Shown: positions 1 through 15,005, counted from the first letter of the stretch. The stretch is 64,000 nt of DNA from Nissolia schottii (GCA_003254905.1 QANU01112481.1:591368-655367), one strand, 5' to 3'. Numbers and translations: made by a program. Notes: generated by a model not told the origin, from the sequence alone.

Positions 1-3000
1 TTCCACTGTGCCACATCAGTTCCAGATCCAGAGCTCAGATCTGTTGATAGCGTGCGGGAATGTGATAAATCTTGAATGTGGTCGTCTTCTTCAGGAATTA
101 ACTGCATCATACATGAAAAAAGGGCATAAGAGCATAAAAACTCAGAAAGGCCAGGCCCAGTTGATATCAAGACAAAGAAACACCTAAATTTCATACAAAT
201 GCTTGGAGACAAAATCATTTTAAATTATATTTAACTCGGTTATACACCCAATCAGCCTGGTAAACAATTTTGATCCACTTCAGCGGTACCGATCATTTAA
301 AAAGTGACAACAGATACTCTGAAAAACAAGGTAAAAGATGGATACAAGCATAATGACTACCATAAACAGGTATACAACAGAGTAAAGGCATAGTAATGAA
401 ATATGCTTTACACAGTTCAAAGCAGAATCTCATTCGTTTAGTACTAAAACAACAAAACATAGTGGATTTAGGTACAATCTAGCCCTGCATAGCAACACTT
501 TGCATACCTCAACCATGCGGCGAGCATCCGCAATGTACCTCTGAGCACATGGATGATCAATTTCAAGTAGCGAAGGCATCCGTTCTGTTAGTTCATTAAG
601 AGAAACAAGCACTGTTCTTTTTTTGCCTTTCCCCATGGTGTTCACATTAGAAAGTCTTGTTATATCCTGTACAAATTGTACCTTGAATTATTGATTATTT
701 CCAATTCACGTTCAGAAAACAGATTTAAAGAAGAAGAAACAAGAACCCTGATTTGCTTCAATATGCTATCAAGTGAAATGAGAGATGCCAATCGTGCATC
801 TTCAGCTGCAGTAGAAGGACTACTTTGAATAGGTGAACCACCATTTTCCAATGTCAATAAAGCTACGTCACTTCTCATTTGTTGCACAATCTGAATATAG
901 TAATTAATCCATTGCAGATAAGAAATTTACTACAGTAAAGATGTGACAATTGACAGAATGTTGACATCAGCAGAACCCGCCGACCCCCCCCCCCAAAAAA
1001 AAGGGGGGGAAAAAACCACCCAAAATTGGATCCCTAGCAGCAGTGAATAAGATTGTGTGAAGAAAAGCAAAACTAATAAAACTACTAAGCAGCATTTTAT
1101 GCGACTTCCACTTCTTATCAAAGCAATTTGCAAGTGTCAAAGTCAAAATACTTCAAAACAAAATACTGCACTAGAGTCATTGGTTAGATTAAAATTTCTC
1201 GTGCAACCTTTATCTAGTACACAAGTATAATGTCCTTCAATTTATGAAGGAACTATAGACATGCAATTGTAAATTTATAAAATTACACGTATGCATGACA
1301 AATAAGTATAACGACTGAATTAAAACAAAATACCTTTCTTCTTTTGAGATCAACAGATTCTAGAGCTGAACGCAACTTGGCCACTTGTGCTGCATTGTCA
1401 GCCTCTTCTGTTGCCAAAGTGCCAGCAATATCCTGATAGCCAAGTGTCAAATGACGTAGAATCAGCACATTATCTACAGTATTTAAAAAAAAATCACAAG
1501 ATTTTCGCATACAAGGAAAACTAGTCAAACAGGAAGATTTGCTCATTATGTGGGTATAGAATATGCATCCACGACACTTAATCTAATTAAGCATAGCACA
1601 CAAATTAAACAACAAAAGTGACATAAAACAAAACACAATATAAGACACTTTCCTAAAAGTAACATGAAACAAAAAACCAGCTTAACAGAAAAGATTTCAT
1701 CCAAGTTGATATGGCCCATACCTCACAGACATCTCAAACTTCCATTTTACCTAGCAAGCCCGGTACCTCACAACCATCTCAAGTTTCCTAGCCCACCTTA
1801 CTTGGCAAACCCAACCCTCCACCTAACTTAGCACATGCGGGGAATTGAATGGACTCTACCTCTTCTATGCATTATCCCCATAATTTACCCATTATAATGG
1901 AAGCCCCCACATATTCCGTCAACAATAATATCTCTTTATCATATCACCTCTACAAATAGCCCCTTGCACACTTGACCCACCCTTACTCTCTATCTTTGAT
2001 CTAGACAACAACACAAGTAAAGCATGCTACTTGTCAATCTCTTTTTGCATCCATCAAAGTCACTCCTTTGGCCATTTGTTAAATACCAAAAAAAGAGTAA
2101 AAATCACATCATCCCGTTGACGCCAATGCAAGTGAGTGTGATTAGACTAGCGTGTTTGCTATTGTATCAAATTAGATGAACGTAAACTTGTGAAGTCACC
2201 ATATCTCAACAAGCAGCCCAAGGTAAGAAGACTTCTTCCAATAGTCAAGAACATTGAGTGTATTCATTTTCTAGACAATTTAAGATGAAGCATACCTTCA
2301 AGTGCTGCAGTTGCGAAGTATAGACACGCTTTGAATATTCAAATAACAGTTGGGCAAGTGCATCAGTGTTGGGAGGCAGGGCAGCACCAAGCCCAGCCAT
2401 CCAACCATCCATAACTGCAGTTGAAATAAGATCCAACTGACCAGTTGATCCCCCGGGTGCATCATTTCCAGTAATAGATAGAAAATTGAAGTTCTCTGCA
2501 AGCCAGGATCTAATTTGACGCTGCAGCTCACCTGCTGGAGTATGTACAAAGAGTGCAGCAAGACCCTTGTTTCCAATTGCAAAATTTTTGGCTTCCTCAG
2601 TAATTTCCCTAAGCTTTCCACCAGTTACCTGCTGTCTCCAGGTGTCCTGTGCAGTAACAATAATAAAAACAAATAAAAAAAGACAACACCGTAAGTAACA
2701 ATGATAAAAATAAAAAAATAAAATCTATATGTAACTCAGTTACTCAAGTTCAAAGAAGGAAGGGGCTTTAGCCAGTATAGTAACAGAAAAGAGGCAAGAC
2801 TCAAAATCAACTTAAGAGAATGAATGTATCCTCCTGGAAACTCTAAGTTTAATAAGAGGGCTACTTGCGGAGGTGATGATACAAGATAGAAATGAGGAGT
2901 GTTTCTTCTTTTTTTTTTAAATGAAGCTCAAAGTTCAAAAGAAAGTCAGATGAGAAACTACATCTTCCTACTCAGCATCAAAACAAAGATTAGATAGTAG

Positions 3001-6000
3001 CCACTACCTCATCAATCCCACGTATCTTCAACACAACAGATGAAAATTTGGACTTCTTTTCTGGCTTTAGATTCACTTTAAATCCTTGGATCTGCTCATT
3101 AACGTATTGCACAGGAGATCTTCCAGGACTACTCCCTCTGCTGGAACTTCTACTGCGTCCAGTATTAGCCTTTTCAAGAAAGCACTCAACTGGCAAGACC
3201 TTCCAGTCCAATATTCAAGATTTGCCAAATTATCAAAGGTACCAGATTCAATTCAATAGAACACCAAATACATAACAAAAATTTTATTACCTTAATGGAT
3301 TGCAACTCTGGGGATCTAGCAAGCAAAGATCTTATATACAGGATTCGAACACGGGAAACAAGCATGGTATCCAGAACTCGCTTTGGCTCCATTTTCCGAA
3401 TAAAAGAGAAAACAGCATCCCTAATTTCAGCAAGTATCTCATGTTCTCTGGAGGCACCAGCTTTGATAACAGCAGCCAGAACCTGCAACCAATATGAAAA
3501 ACAATAGTAAAATTCTAGCTTGGAACGAATATTATCATGCTGCATATACTTGATATGTTCTAGGCACTTCATCAAGATACAGAGCAACCAACATCACATA
3601 CATTTGTTTGTTATGGGACAGAATTGTGATTATGGTCTGTCTTTGATGCTTTGCAAGTGATCGTTTTAAGGGAATTTCTATTACTTATATGCAAAGAGAT
3701 TGAACAGCTTTATATAATTTTTAGCAACTTTATCTGGCTTTTTTTTATTTTTATCTTTCAAAAGTATATTCTATTGTCCCACCGGTAGCACTTTCTCTCT
3801 TTTCTCTTCAATATTGCTGCAAATTGAACAGCAACCATCACAACACTATAACAAAGTTATCTTGCATAAACTTTCAAACTGAATCAAAAGCATGGTTCCT
3901 GTTGAGAATAAAACATGTGGCTGAATGTATTTAGCCATGTGATAAGCATTGCATTGGTAAATGTAGAAGTCAATGCCTTGGAATCACTTGGCGTCTAGGA
4001 AATAAACTAGCATTAATTACTTATTGTTGAAACTAGGCATGCATTGACTCCCTATTGCACTATATATAGTGCTGATGGCTACCTAAGTTTATTCATATGT
4101 ATTCAACCCATTTGAATATAAGTTATTCTTCCATAAACTCTTACTACACTCCTCTTTCTTCTCTTTTTCCTTCCCACAAATTCAATAGTTCCTAAGGCCC
4201 AGCTTTTGGCAACTAAAAGTGGAACTCATGCTATGGACATAACATAAAACACATTTGCACATAAATTACAATTCAAACATTTTCAACAAATTGAACGCTA
4301 AACGCATCAAGAAGCATACCAGCATCAGAAGCTTGTTTGCACCATCAGAAACGGCAGCAAGCCCTTCATATTGTTGATCAGGGTTAAAGTCATTCAGTGC
4401 AGCAGTAAGGTATTCACCCGCAGGGGTAGTCTTAACTTTCTCAGAACTGGATTTAACTAGAGCAACTGTTCCGTGATTCTTATCTGTCATCAAGGGTGAA
4501 GAAAGAACATCCACAGAACGAGCACTAGCATTGTTGCTGGGGTTATTCCATATTCAAGACAATGAGAATAAAGCCCACAATCATATGCTTTGAAACAAAA
4601 TACAACTGCAAAACTTACAGAAAATAAACTAAAATTATACCTTCGCATATTTTGAGGCTGAACATTAACTGATTCCCTAGATAATGTACTTGAAAGCTGA
4701 AAAGAAAGGGCAAGTTTTTATAAAGCCAGAAACACCACATAGACAGTGCAGAAGCATGCAATACAAATAATGGTCACGTTTTGGTCCTGCTATCTATCCC
4801 CTGTATAAGCTACCATTACCATATGCTTCTAATTTCCTGATTGATGAAAAGAAAGCAGACTATGATGAAAGATTTAAGATCCTCTCTAGTTCGAGCCATG
4901 CAGATAGAAGCCAGTTTAGAAATAAAAAAAGTTCATTGCAATTAAAAAGTCATTTTTGTGCAAGAGAGAAACATTTTGTACCACATTGTTGAATTTCTTT
5001 TTAATGCATGCATGATCCATCAAAAGAATACAGAAGGAATAGGCACAGTGGAAAAATAACATGATTTGATAATATTTGAAAGTTAAAATGTGACGATCCC
5101 TTTACTCACAAAGCAAGTATAGCAGCTTAGACTAATGAAAATATGCAAATTTTACTAATCCAGCGATTGATTTCTTCCCCCTTTTTCTTTGTGGAAAAAA
5201 TGGATGAGAGCAGTTATTCTGGTTTGAATTAGAATTTGCGTACCTGAGGCCATCCAGCCAAAGGCGCTTTCTCTGTTAATCTATCAAATAATTTCTCATT
5301 TTCTTCATGCAACCTCTGCAAAACATTGAATTGAGCTCCTCACCAGAACAAAATGAAAAAATACTAAGCATATCGGAATTCAATACAGCTTAAAAAACAA
5401 AATAAATATTCGCTTATGGCATGGCACACTTTTTAATGAGTGGGCCCCCTATTTAGCATAACACAGTAGATATTTCCCGATCTATAAAGTTCACCAAAAG
5501 AGCAAACCAAGAGAAAGGATTTAATGAGATTTTTTGGTTGCAGCTTTAGCTCTTTCCCCTTTTCATTTTATATATTAAGATAGTTAGAAAGGATTTCAAT
5601 GTGGGCAGCCCAAGAATACGGAGAATTGGTGCCACTTGCCCAATGAGGCAATATTTTGCTAAATCTATCTTCGGTTAAATAAGCGACTGCAAAATATTTT
5701 GGAAAAGAAAAATCAAAGGTGAAAGAAGTCAAAAGCAATAACCACAATCTACATAGAAGCAACAACTGGAAGACTACTAAAAACAGACAGGAAATTGCCA
5801 AGTATAGCAAACCTCAATCAGAGCATCACGTTTCTTGAGTTCCTCTTCTAGTTTCTTTGTTACTGCAGGAGAATTCATGCCATCCTCACTAGCCCTGGAA
5901 TTGGATAGGGCTCCAGGCTCTGGCTCTGGCTCATGGCCAACATATGACCTAGTGTCACTAGATCTAAGGACTTCATTGAGTTGTTTTTCAAGAGTTCCAA

Positions 6001-9000
6001 TTTTAGCCTGCATCAGAGGGACAAACAGATATTAAATGCATTAGCTGGCAAGCATGAATAAAGCTGATCATGTGCATCTAAGATCACAGTTGCTAACAGC
6101 ACACTCTAGCACAAAGCTAGAGCCAATGGCTGCATGTCATGGTCAGCAGTGCCATGTCACAGACAATGGAATGCAAAAGTTGGATTAGACACTTGTAGTT
6201 GTGAGACCAGCAATATGGTATAGGCTTAGTACTAGTGACTGCCTATGTGCTAACTGAAAATGTGTAAACGGGAATTCAAAATACTTAAAGCTGCAAAGCC
6301 CAACCCATCTTGGACCCGGTCAGTTGGCACTGTCGAAGTGGATTAGAGCCCCTAGATGTCACTGACAGCATGTCAATTCATCACCAGCTACTTGTGATCC
6401 TGCCCCCCCAACTAAACAAATTGTTCCATCTGTTTTCTAGCACTCACATTTAAAAGGATCCTTGGTGGTAAATGGGCAAAGGACACAAGACGAGCATCTC
6501 AAAATTGTGCTTAGTGACAGGTTTTATAAAAACATTGGTTATTCTTTAGTGGTTGGCCCTTCAATCTGTGCTTCGATAGGTTGATGGATAGAAGAAACCT
6601 CCAATCGGTTGCAACTTATATTTATGACAATTTGGATACAGGAAGCCATTGCCAAAACCTCTAAGCAAGATGACAGAAGATATAAAGACATTTGTGAAAT
6701 TATTGATACAAGATGGGAAGTGCAGCTTCAATGTGTGTGAAAATGAGTATTTCCTGACTCCATAAATGATGAATAAGTTAATATAGATTTGCTGAATTGC
6801 ATGCAAAGGTTGATCCTAACATGTCAATATTATAGAACATCGCATACAAAGCATTATTTTGGAATATCTAAACTTCATATAGAAAAAACTGACAAATTTG
6901 GACTTGATAATTGATAAATCATTCCAGAAGTACCTAAAGAATATTTTATTTTTAATAGAATATCAACCTGCAATGTTTGGATGGTTGTATCTCGCTGTTG
7001 TATCTTCAAGTTCTGCTCTTGCTCTAACTGTAACAGTTGGGCAATTTGATTTCTAAGCTGAGCATTTTGATCTTGCTCCATCTTATGCTTATCTGCCAGC
7101 AAAATATGCTCTGACTGCAGGAAATAAAGCAACAATGTAGCTAACATGCAAGCCTTCTGTACAAAGCTAACAATCAAATGTTGACAAAACAGTATGAATG
7201 CCAAGGGTACATATCAAAGCACATCTTGCAGTGAAAATTATCCGCAACTCTAAACTAAACAAAGTAGAAATGACTCCAGTTCTTTCAGACAATAGAATGA
7301 CAGATAATAAGATTGGAAAGAAAGTGAAAGAATAGGCATCAAATTGGGATAATGAGAATAAATGGTAAAATAATATGAATCTGTAGAAGTTATTATAAAT
7401 ATATATATATATATAAGATATAAAATAAACTTAACTTTCTTAATAACACATAGACAATAGCAGGAGAGTATAACAAATTTGGTAGTCATGCATGTCAATT
7501 AAAGAACAGTCATATAGCTGATTGATTGCACTTAATTTCCGATCAAATCCATGTACACAAGTGAATCTTGTGATCAACCAAATAAACTTCAAATCCAAGC
7601 CAAATAATCACATAAGTAAATGCAAGAAGGTACTTCATAGAATCTTTTGCCGTATTTAACCACTTAAGAAACTTCAAATGCTGTATAAATATTTTACTAC
7701 TTGTCGAATGTAAAGAACATAGAATTACCTAGCAGATCAAGTAACATCATTAAGCATTTCATGTGGAGAAAACAAAATTGCCAAACTGCTAAAAAATGTG
7801 TCACAATATTGACCATAAAACTATGCCCAACTCATTAAATTACCAAACCTTTAAATCTGTCTGCAATACAGAAGTAACTTTCCATGCCTTCTGCACTTCA
7901 TTGAAGAGGAGAACATTCTGATCATTTGCATCTTTAAGTGCTTGCTTGAGTCCCAGACCCTCTTGCTTCAGATCTTGGAGTTCTTTTTCCTTCTCATACA
8001 ACTCTTTACGTGCATCATTAGCCTATAGAACCACGACAAATCAAATTTCGAAAGATAAATAGCAAAATGTTAATCTTTAAAATGGTTTGTAAAATGTAAA
8101 CTGAGAAAGATTAAACCTCCTATACCTAAGGAAAAGTATAGACAACTCCAAGCAAGTTTTTCACTTATAGCAGATATGAATTAATCTTACATTATATGTA
8201 TTCTTCCTTTAAACTAGCAAATCAAAGTTCAAATCATACAAAAGAAAGGAGGGGATGTACACCAAAGAATAAATGGGATTAGGGAAGAACTTACAACATC
8301 TCTCCACTTCTTAATTGTATCTCGGTTTCCAAGGCTTAATACAGAATTTCGAACTCTGGCTGAGAAATTGAGAGACAACAATGTCTCGGATAAATTTGAA
8401 ATATTTGGACACACATTTACAATCATGATTGTTTTCGAATTCCCACCTACAAACATCAAAGAAAAATGACAGCAATAAAAGTAGTCATGTGTCTGAATTT
8501 AAGCAGAAATAACCGATTTCCAAATCCACACAAAACAGTATAAATAATTACATTGAGAATCAATCTCCTGGACCAGAGTTAGCATTTGGTGGAATAACAA
8601 TGAGAAACCTTCGAGGGGGTAGAAACTCACTTTAATAACATTGTAGCACCAAAGTTGGGCCCAAAAAAACATGTATTCCATTAATGGATTGGCAGATACA
8701 GGTTCCATAACATTACTCCTTGTCCTGGGTGTTCTAGAGGCTGCATGCTAACTCTTACTTGTACCTAAGAAAATGTACTTTTACTAACAATGCTGACTAA
8801 ATATCTAGTGACTAACAATCATCTTAGCGATGCCAAATGAAGGAAGAACTACAAAAGCAATCATATTATCTTGGTAAAAATCACAGATAAGAGGCCTGCT
8901 GCTCTTCTCAAAAAAAGTCACTTTGGATTTTCTGATTAAGGAGAGAGAAGTACCATGCCAGCTATCAACTTAGAATCATCGTAAATATCTGCTCAATGTT

Positions 9001-12000
9001 TGTTAGGGGGTATCAGGTCCTCTGCTTGCATATAGTTCCCTCCAACATTAAATAAAATATTATCCATTGTTTTGGTTAGGGAAACAAAAAAGAAAAAGGA
9101 ATTGTCTCTTTATTTAATGGGTGGTAAAAGAAAGGGCCCTCTCGAGTACAAAGCAACTAAAAACTCCTCCACCATAAGCCATAAGCATACAACAAAATCA
9201 AGAAACAGTTCCAGCAAATGAAGTCAAAATGAATGGAAGTCGTGATCAAGCAGATGCTGCTTCATGGGAAACACCCAATCTGGATTAATCTTAACAATCC
9301 AATTAGAGAACAATGATGAATTACAGAAAAAATTAGGGCGAGTATCAAAGTATTGACCAGATAGGATATTAGCGGGCAAAAAACCACTCCCAACACATAA
9401 AAGCTTTTTAGAATCTTAAGAGCACAGACAATTTATTTTGTCATTATTACATCAAGAATCTATGGTTCAGCAACTCTAAAGACCAAATAGATGCCACTAT
9501 TAGTTTATAAATAAAAGGAGAGAAGAAGAATTAATACCAAGTGAGTCTGCAAGCAGTTTCGTTAGGACGGAGTTTTCATAAGGAATAACATCCTTTTTTG
9601 ATGTCAAAGAAGACAAAACATCTCCCAAACTGTAAAGACGTTTTAAAATGCAGGAAAAAGTTAGACAAAGAAATTTCTAAACTTGCTCAAAAACTTAAAA
9701 TGAATGAAAAAACTAAAAAGAAAATCACAAATTTACAAGGAGAAATCAAATTACATTTCAATTTTGTGGATTTGAAGCATATTACCAAATTTGGGGTTCA
9801 AAATAGTATGTCACACAGGTCTGGATATGTACAGGTATGACACTGTAGACTTCATGATACAACAGAGGCATGCTTAGTCATATGCTATTTGGTACTAAAG
9901 TACAATTAGATACTCTGTTTGGTTTGGCATGATTTGCATATGTTTAAACCACCTATTATTACTTGATTGCATTTGTGTAGTGCCTGATTGGATTGATTCC
10001 CCATCTGTTCCTACATTGTTCTGTTGCTATCTCTTTATGCACAAGATTGTATGACCTTTTTGGTGAGTGCTGAATGTTCCCTAGATCCTTGGGAAATGTT
10101 TAAAACTGCATTACTAATTGATTGCATTTGTGTGGTGTTCAGATCAATTCCCATCTGTTTCAACATCATTCTATCGCTTGCTTGGCCACTGATGAAAGCT
10201 GGGTGTAACTTTCATCCTTGGTCCAATTTTTGTTGACCAGCAAATCAAGTAACACTAGATATACTCTTACAAGTATTTCCTGACAGCCATAATCCCATTA
10301 GGAAAGCACAAAGCTGAACTAGATATAGGAGGCTAGCTATCCATATAGATTTGCTCCCCAAGAAGAATCAGAGATAACAAGAAACCAGTTACCTAACCTA
10401 GTACCATTTACACCAGGTAATGAAAAGTGACAAACCACCAACAATCTAGGATAATAGAGAGAATGCTCAAGTAACATTAACATTCGACACCAAATGGGTG
10501 CACAAAACACTAGGTCGGTCATAAGCATACAAAGCATAAAGTAGAGACTTGAGATTGAAGAAAAATGCAACGAATTAAAATGGCATACGCTGAAAGTGAC
10601 TTCATAACGTGCAGAAAATCTGTGACACGGTCACCACTATCATCTTCCGTTATTAAACCTTCACTTCCAGCCAAATCAACAAGAGAGAGTTTGCTATATG
10701 AGCTTTCACCGGTGATCAAATTATTATAAAATATGTGTATTGAGACAATCCTGACAAAGAAGGCATGAAATCCAGTTACTCATAGTGTACAGCAGTTAGA
10801 GAACACAAGCAAACACAGGACCTATGAACACAAATATCAAAACAGTAGCAACCAAACTAATCTTTCACAAAAAAAAATTCTGAGAATGCTATCATGGTGA
10901 TGAATTTGAAGAAACATTAAGGCAAAACTAAGGATATTATTGCCTAGTAAGCCCATAAATTTTTGACGATTCATTCCTTAATATTTTCTGCTTCCTATCG
11001 TTAATTTACTGAGTCTCACAAAGTAAAGTATTTTTAAAAAATTATTTACCATAATATATTAATCGTACAATACAATCTCTGATTTGCGCATTGACATCAC
11101 CAGCTACATTAGTGAAAATATGCTATCAAAAGAAGTTTATCATGCAAAAACAAAAACATAATGCCAATATACATTACAACAAGCATACAGTGGGCAGAGA
11201 ACTTAGACCATACAAATGAGAAACATTAATCTTTAATGTATCAATTCCCCGACTCTGAAATGCGGCTTTTAAAACCCTAACAAAGTCTTGAGGGTTGTCA
11301 ACTTTTTCCTGCACTAGTTCTATGAAATATTCAGGTGATCCAAAACAGAGTGTAGGCATGCTTTTCCCTGACTCCAATATCAGATCCCTTGTCTGCAAGC
11401 ACATAAAAAGAGGCAATGAAATGGTAAGTCAACTGTAAACCTGGAAGCAAACAGAAGAGACACCAGAAAGGTTAGCAAGTGAAACAGAAAGAGACCTGTT
11501 CATTGTAGAGCTCAAAAACAGTAATGCAGAATTTATATTGAGACGTAGCAGTTGTATCTGAGTTGGCTAAATCAAACAACTCCTCAAAACAACGAGCATA
11601 TAGACCCCGATCGTAGCTCGATCCTTCCTGAGAATAATGAATGAACACCAAAGATGCAAATTATCAGACCCAACACTATTGATTCAAAATGTAAAACAAG
11701 AAGTAAGAAAGATGGAGCTCATGTATAGGACAGAAATTTCAATTGTTGAATCAACATTGAATTCAAGACCCTCATTCAACTATTTATTTCTTTTGGGGAG
11801 AGGGCCAGTGATCTGAACAGGCAAACACACACACAAAGTGAAAGGCAGATAGAACAACCATAGTATATGTCTTTCCAGAATAGGTTTGTCCATATGCAAA
11901 TAAGGAAACATTATATCCATCCAAAGCTGATTGCACCAGTGGCTGAACATCACAGAACAAATCAGCTGCAAACAAAATATAAAAGGTAAGATAAGTAAAA

Positions 12001-14867
12001 AGCAAGGCAGAAGTTTGAGTTTGAACACAAAAAGGTAAATAAAAATAGAACCATTTTACCCTGTCCGACATGAGGACCATAGACTCTGTCAAATTCAAAA
12101 AATTTCTTGGAACCAGACAAGGATTCATCGCCGGTATATACACGGATGGTATAGTCATCTGGAAATTCAATGACTGAGGGACCTTCTTCTTCAAATAATG
12201 GCCTTGCACGGCAGAAAACCCGTATGTTGCCTGCAAATGATAGCAAAGAATACATTTGAATATGCTTAAAAATAGGTAGGTCATGTGATGTAGTTGACTA
12301 GCCTAAGTTCCAGTTACTGTATAGTACATAATATGTAAACATTACCTAGGACAAATAAACCAAAGTCAATACAAACAAACTAACAACAATAAGGGAACTA
12401 CACATAGTAATTACCTTTAGATGTCAATAAGTCATTGAACAATCTCCTTTTCTCATTAATCACTGGAGATATTCTTGCTTCAGTTTCAAGGGAAACTTGA
12501 TCTGGCATTCACAAGTAGGCCATAAAATTCAAAATCTAAGGACAGAAAATCAACAGCACAATAGCTTTACAAGAAAAGACAAAATCAGAGTAGGTATAGT
12601 CTAATTTCACAACAGGAAGTACTACAAGAAATGAATGCATCTCAGAGTCAGAGATATAACTGCTAATCTATTATGCTAGTACAGAGCATAAGCAAAACTT
12701 TTTCTCAAAATGAGTTTAAAGAGTAAGTCCCGAGCTTGCATGGAACTAAATTGATTATGGCTGCGGAGAACATTAAACCTTGCAACCATTTGAACAAGTA
12801 GATTCTACATGGTTTAGACTTTAAAGAATAAGTCCCATGCTGTGAAGTCCTGTTGGACAGGCTTATTAACATATTTACAGCTAATTTGGGCCTCCCTAAT
12901 ACAATAAGTACTTGCGAACAATTTTATGATAATTTGGATGAGCTTATTAAAATAGGTTTGGAAACCCTTCTTTCTATTTGAATTAGTTTCATTAGATAAA
13001 TTTGCAGCTTATGGAAATGAGCCTTGATAGCTGGAAACAGCTTGGTCACTGTCTTTCTTCAAATATTTTCTGATATAGACCTTGTAGAAGTCCTAATGTT
13101 CACATTTCCTGCTTAAGCACTTCCATAGGTGCCCATCCAAATGTTGTTCAGCTTATTCCAGATGACACTTATAGGAGATGGCTTATCTAATAAGCTCTCT
13201 CTCCTTGAATAAGCACTTACGTTGTTCATTTTATCCAAATTGGATACCACATTAAACAAAAGAGATAATAAAAATGACAAACACCAAAACCTCCATACCT
13301 AAAGAACCTAAGTAAAGACATACTGCTGAGTTACCTAACTTGCGGGTTTTCTCAGCAAGAACACCAAGATATCGTGTAACTCGATCAAGTTTTGCATTTG
13401 CATATTCCTGAAGTTCACTTGCTTCTTCTCTTAACTGCAAGTAGTCTTTTCTAGCAAGCTGTGCAAAGTACCTGATGAGATTGTTAGCGCATGCCTAAAA
13501 CAAAAATTGCATGGTTCGCAAAGATTGACTAGGGCACCACATAAACATAAATGTTCATAACCAACAAGACTGGGCTTGTAATAATGTACAAGCACTTCAA
13601 ATGATATAAAAACATTCCAGAGAACACATCTGAATATATTTTTTTGGGGATATGGTGGACATTGAGTAGCAAAAGGCAAGGCATATTTACAGGTGGACAA
13701 GTAACATATGGTCATTTTACTCCTAAAAATTAACCTCACTATCTCACTTCTAATGCACCTTACAAATTATAGCCTTACTATTTTTTGAGTGAATTTTTAG
13801 GATTAGGAAAAGAAAAAACCTTTAATCTTATCACTTAGAAAATACACAAATTGGTTTTTAACTAATGTTATTAATATAATTTATTTTATACTCTATTATT
13901 GATTCATACATGTAACTATTTTTAATAAAAAAAAATGAATAATGCACTGATTACTTTCTGGAGTTCGCCACTGATTGAGAAGATACTATAACCTCCTAAC
14001 AGTAAGAAAAAGCAGTTTTTGAAAACATATAAACACGTAGAATTTTGACATGCACCATAGATGCAGAGAAACGCAATGCAATAAACCTAGCAGAGAAGGA
14101 AAAGAAATTGCCATTTTTTTGAAACCGTGATACTTAATGAAAACAACAACTGAAAGAAGTTACCAACTAACTAAGATTACATTCAAAATACTCTAATGTA
14201 CTAGCCTCAATAAGAACACCGAACCCCTTCTTTCTCCAAATACATTTTATACACAATGGGGGCGAAATTTGAAAAAATGTAATGTAACTAAGCAGGTATC
14301 TCTCTTTTCTCTCTGTCAAAACAGAATTTTCATTTTCAATTCTATTTCAAATATGGAAGTGAAGAAAAAAAGAGATTGCTCAAACAGCATATCCAACTTT
14401 CCCAGAACATGCCATTTCAGGCAAAAACAAATTTCAACAAATGCAAAGGAAAACCAAAATAAAAAAAGCTTCACTTTCTCAAATTCCAAAACTAATTCAC
14501 AGTCCAATAACAGACACACCAAATTCTCCATTAAAAAAAAAATCAAAATTTTCGCACTGAATCAGTTACGACTGAAACAAACTCTAACCGAAACAAGCTC
14601 AAAGCTGAGATTCCAGCTTCAGTTACGAGATTCGAAAGAAGAAGAAGGAAGGTGCGAGTGGAAATGAAAACGCATTACCTTAACCTCGTCCTGCAATCGC
14701 TGAACCTTGCTAGCTACGGAGTGCGGAGGAACCGAGGAGGATAAAGAGCGCCACCTCGCCGGCGGCGGGCTCGGCTTCTGATCGCCACGCTCAGGCAACG
14801 GCGACGGCGATTTCCATGGCTCGAATCCGGTGACGTCCCAGCTCCACCGGTTCCTCTGCTCCGCCAT
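1..14867 (-). CDS. KAC1: Kinesin-like protein for actin-based chloroplast movement (KAC / KIN-14 type), C-terminus cut off by window edge
   Basis: Plant kinesin-14 relative; in Arabidopsis KAC1/KAC2 act at the chloroplast/plasma membrane with short actin filaments in light-driven chloroplast movement. Exons (minus, in order): 14867-14679, 13458-13335, 12501-12415, 12230-12060, 11965-11859, 11627-11496, 11392-11214, 10750-10589, 9629-9538, 8446-8295, 8022-7849, 7114-6968, 6007-5813, 5315-5244, 4696-4641, 4536-4320, 3482-3291, 3199-3008, 2646-2296, 1432-1334, 890-747, 666-508, 101-1. All junctions are GT-AG and keep frame, giving about 1165 residues of an expected ~1265. Seen: N-terminal [10 protein letters not shown]; motor domain from about residue 134 ([12 protein letters not shown]); P-loop GQTYSGKT at 216-223; switch II DLAGSE; then coiled coil (exons 11-14) and the plant-specific C-terminal region. 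The canonical switch I SSRSH is replaced by NVSHLIVSIHI, as in Arabidopsis KAC proteins from memory. The ATG at 14867 matches the family N-terminus; an upstream in-frame ATG at 14885 is less likely. Confidence 0.93.
966..1020. repeat. Homopolymer block C11-A8-G7-A6 in kinesin intron
   Basis: Within the intron between exons 20 and 21 there are consecutive runs of C, A, G and A (about 984-1015). The C and G runs could pair as a hairpin with an A8 loop. It may be real low-complexity DNA or a sequencing/assembly artefact. Confidence 0.6.
9950..10190. repeat. Diverged direct repeat inside kinesin intron 8
   Basis: Two related blocks of roughly 60 bp, near 9963-10027 and 10118-10180, both run from TTGATTGCATTTGTGT to CCCATCTGTT and then a CATT/TTCT phrase. 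They are direct copies about 155 bp apart inside the intron between exons 8 and 9. No coding potential is evident on the plus strand. Confidence 0.45.
12720..13240. repeat. Repeat-like insertion in kinesin intron 2
   Basis: Intron 2 (12502-13334) contains an internally repetitive stretch. The phrase ATAAGTCCC occurs twice near its left end, and the right end has runs such as GGCTTATCTAATAAGC and AATAAGCACTTA. This resembles the AAGCACTTATT/AAGCTTATT sequences often met in dispersed plant repeats. No terminal inverted repeats or target duplication could be fixed by eye, so class and limits are uncertain. Confidence 0.3.
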
Positions 14868-15005
14868 TGCCGTCAGCCTTCGCAAACCGAAACCCCTCTC
14901 AGATTTCCTCTCTGTCTCTGTCCGAAATCGAAACCAAAAAACACAAACTGCAATAATATAATAATATAATTAATATGTAGAAATTTTCGTAACTTAAAGA
15001 AATAA

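Noticed and set aside
9598-9840. Plus-strand Lys-rich frame
   Set aside because: It overlaps the kinesin exon 9 antisense plus intron; composition reflects AT-rich intron DNA.
14269-14667. 132-codon plus-strand frame
   Set aside because: It is antisense to kinesin intron 1 and exon 1, with low-complexity Lys/Asn/Ser content and no homology recognised.
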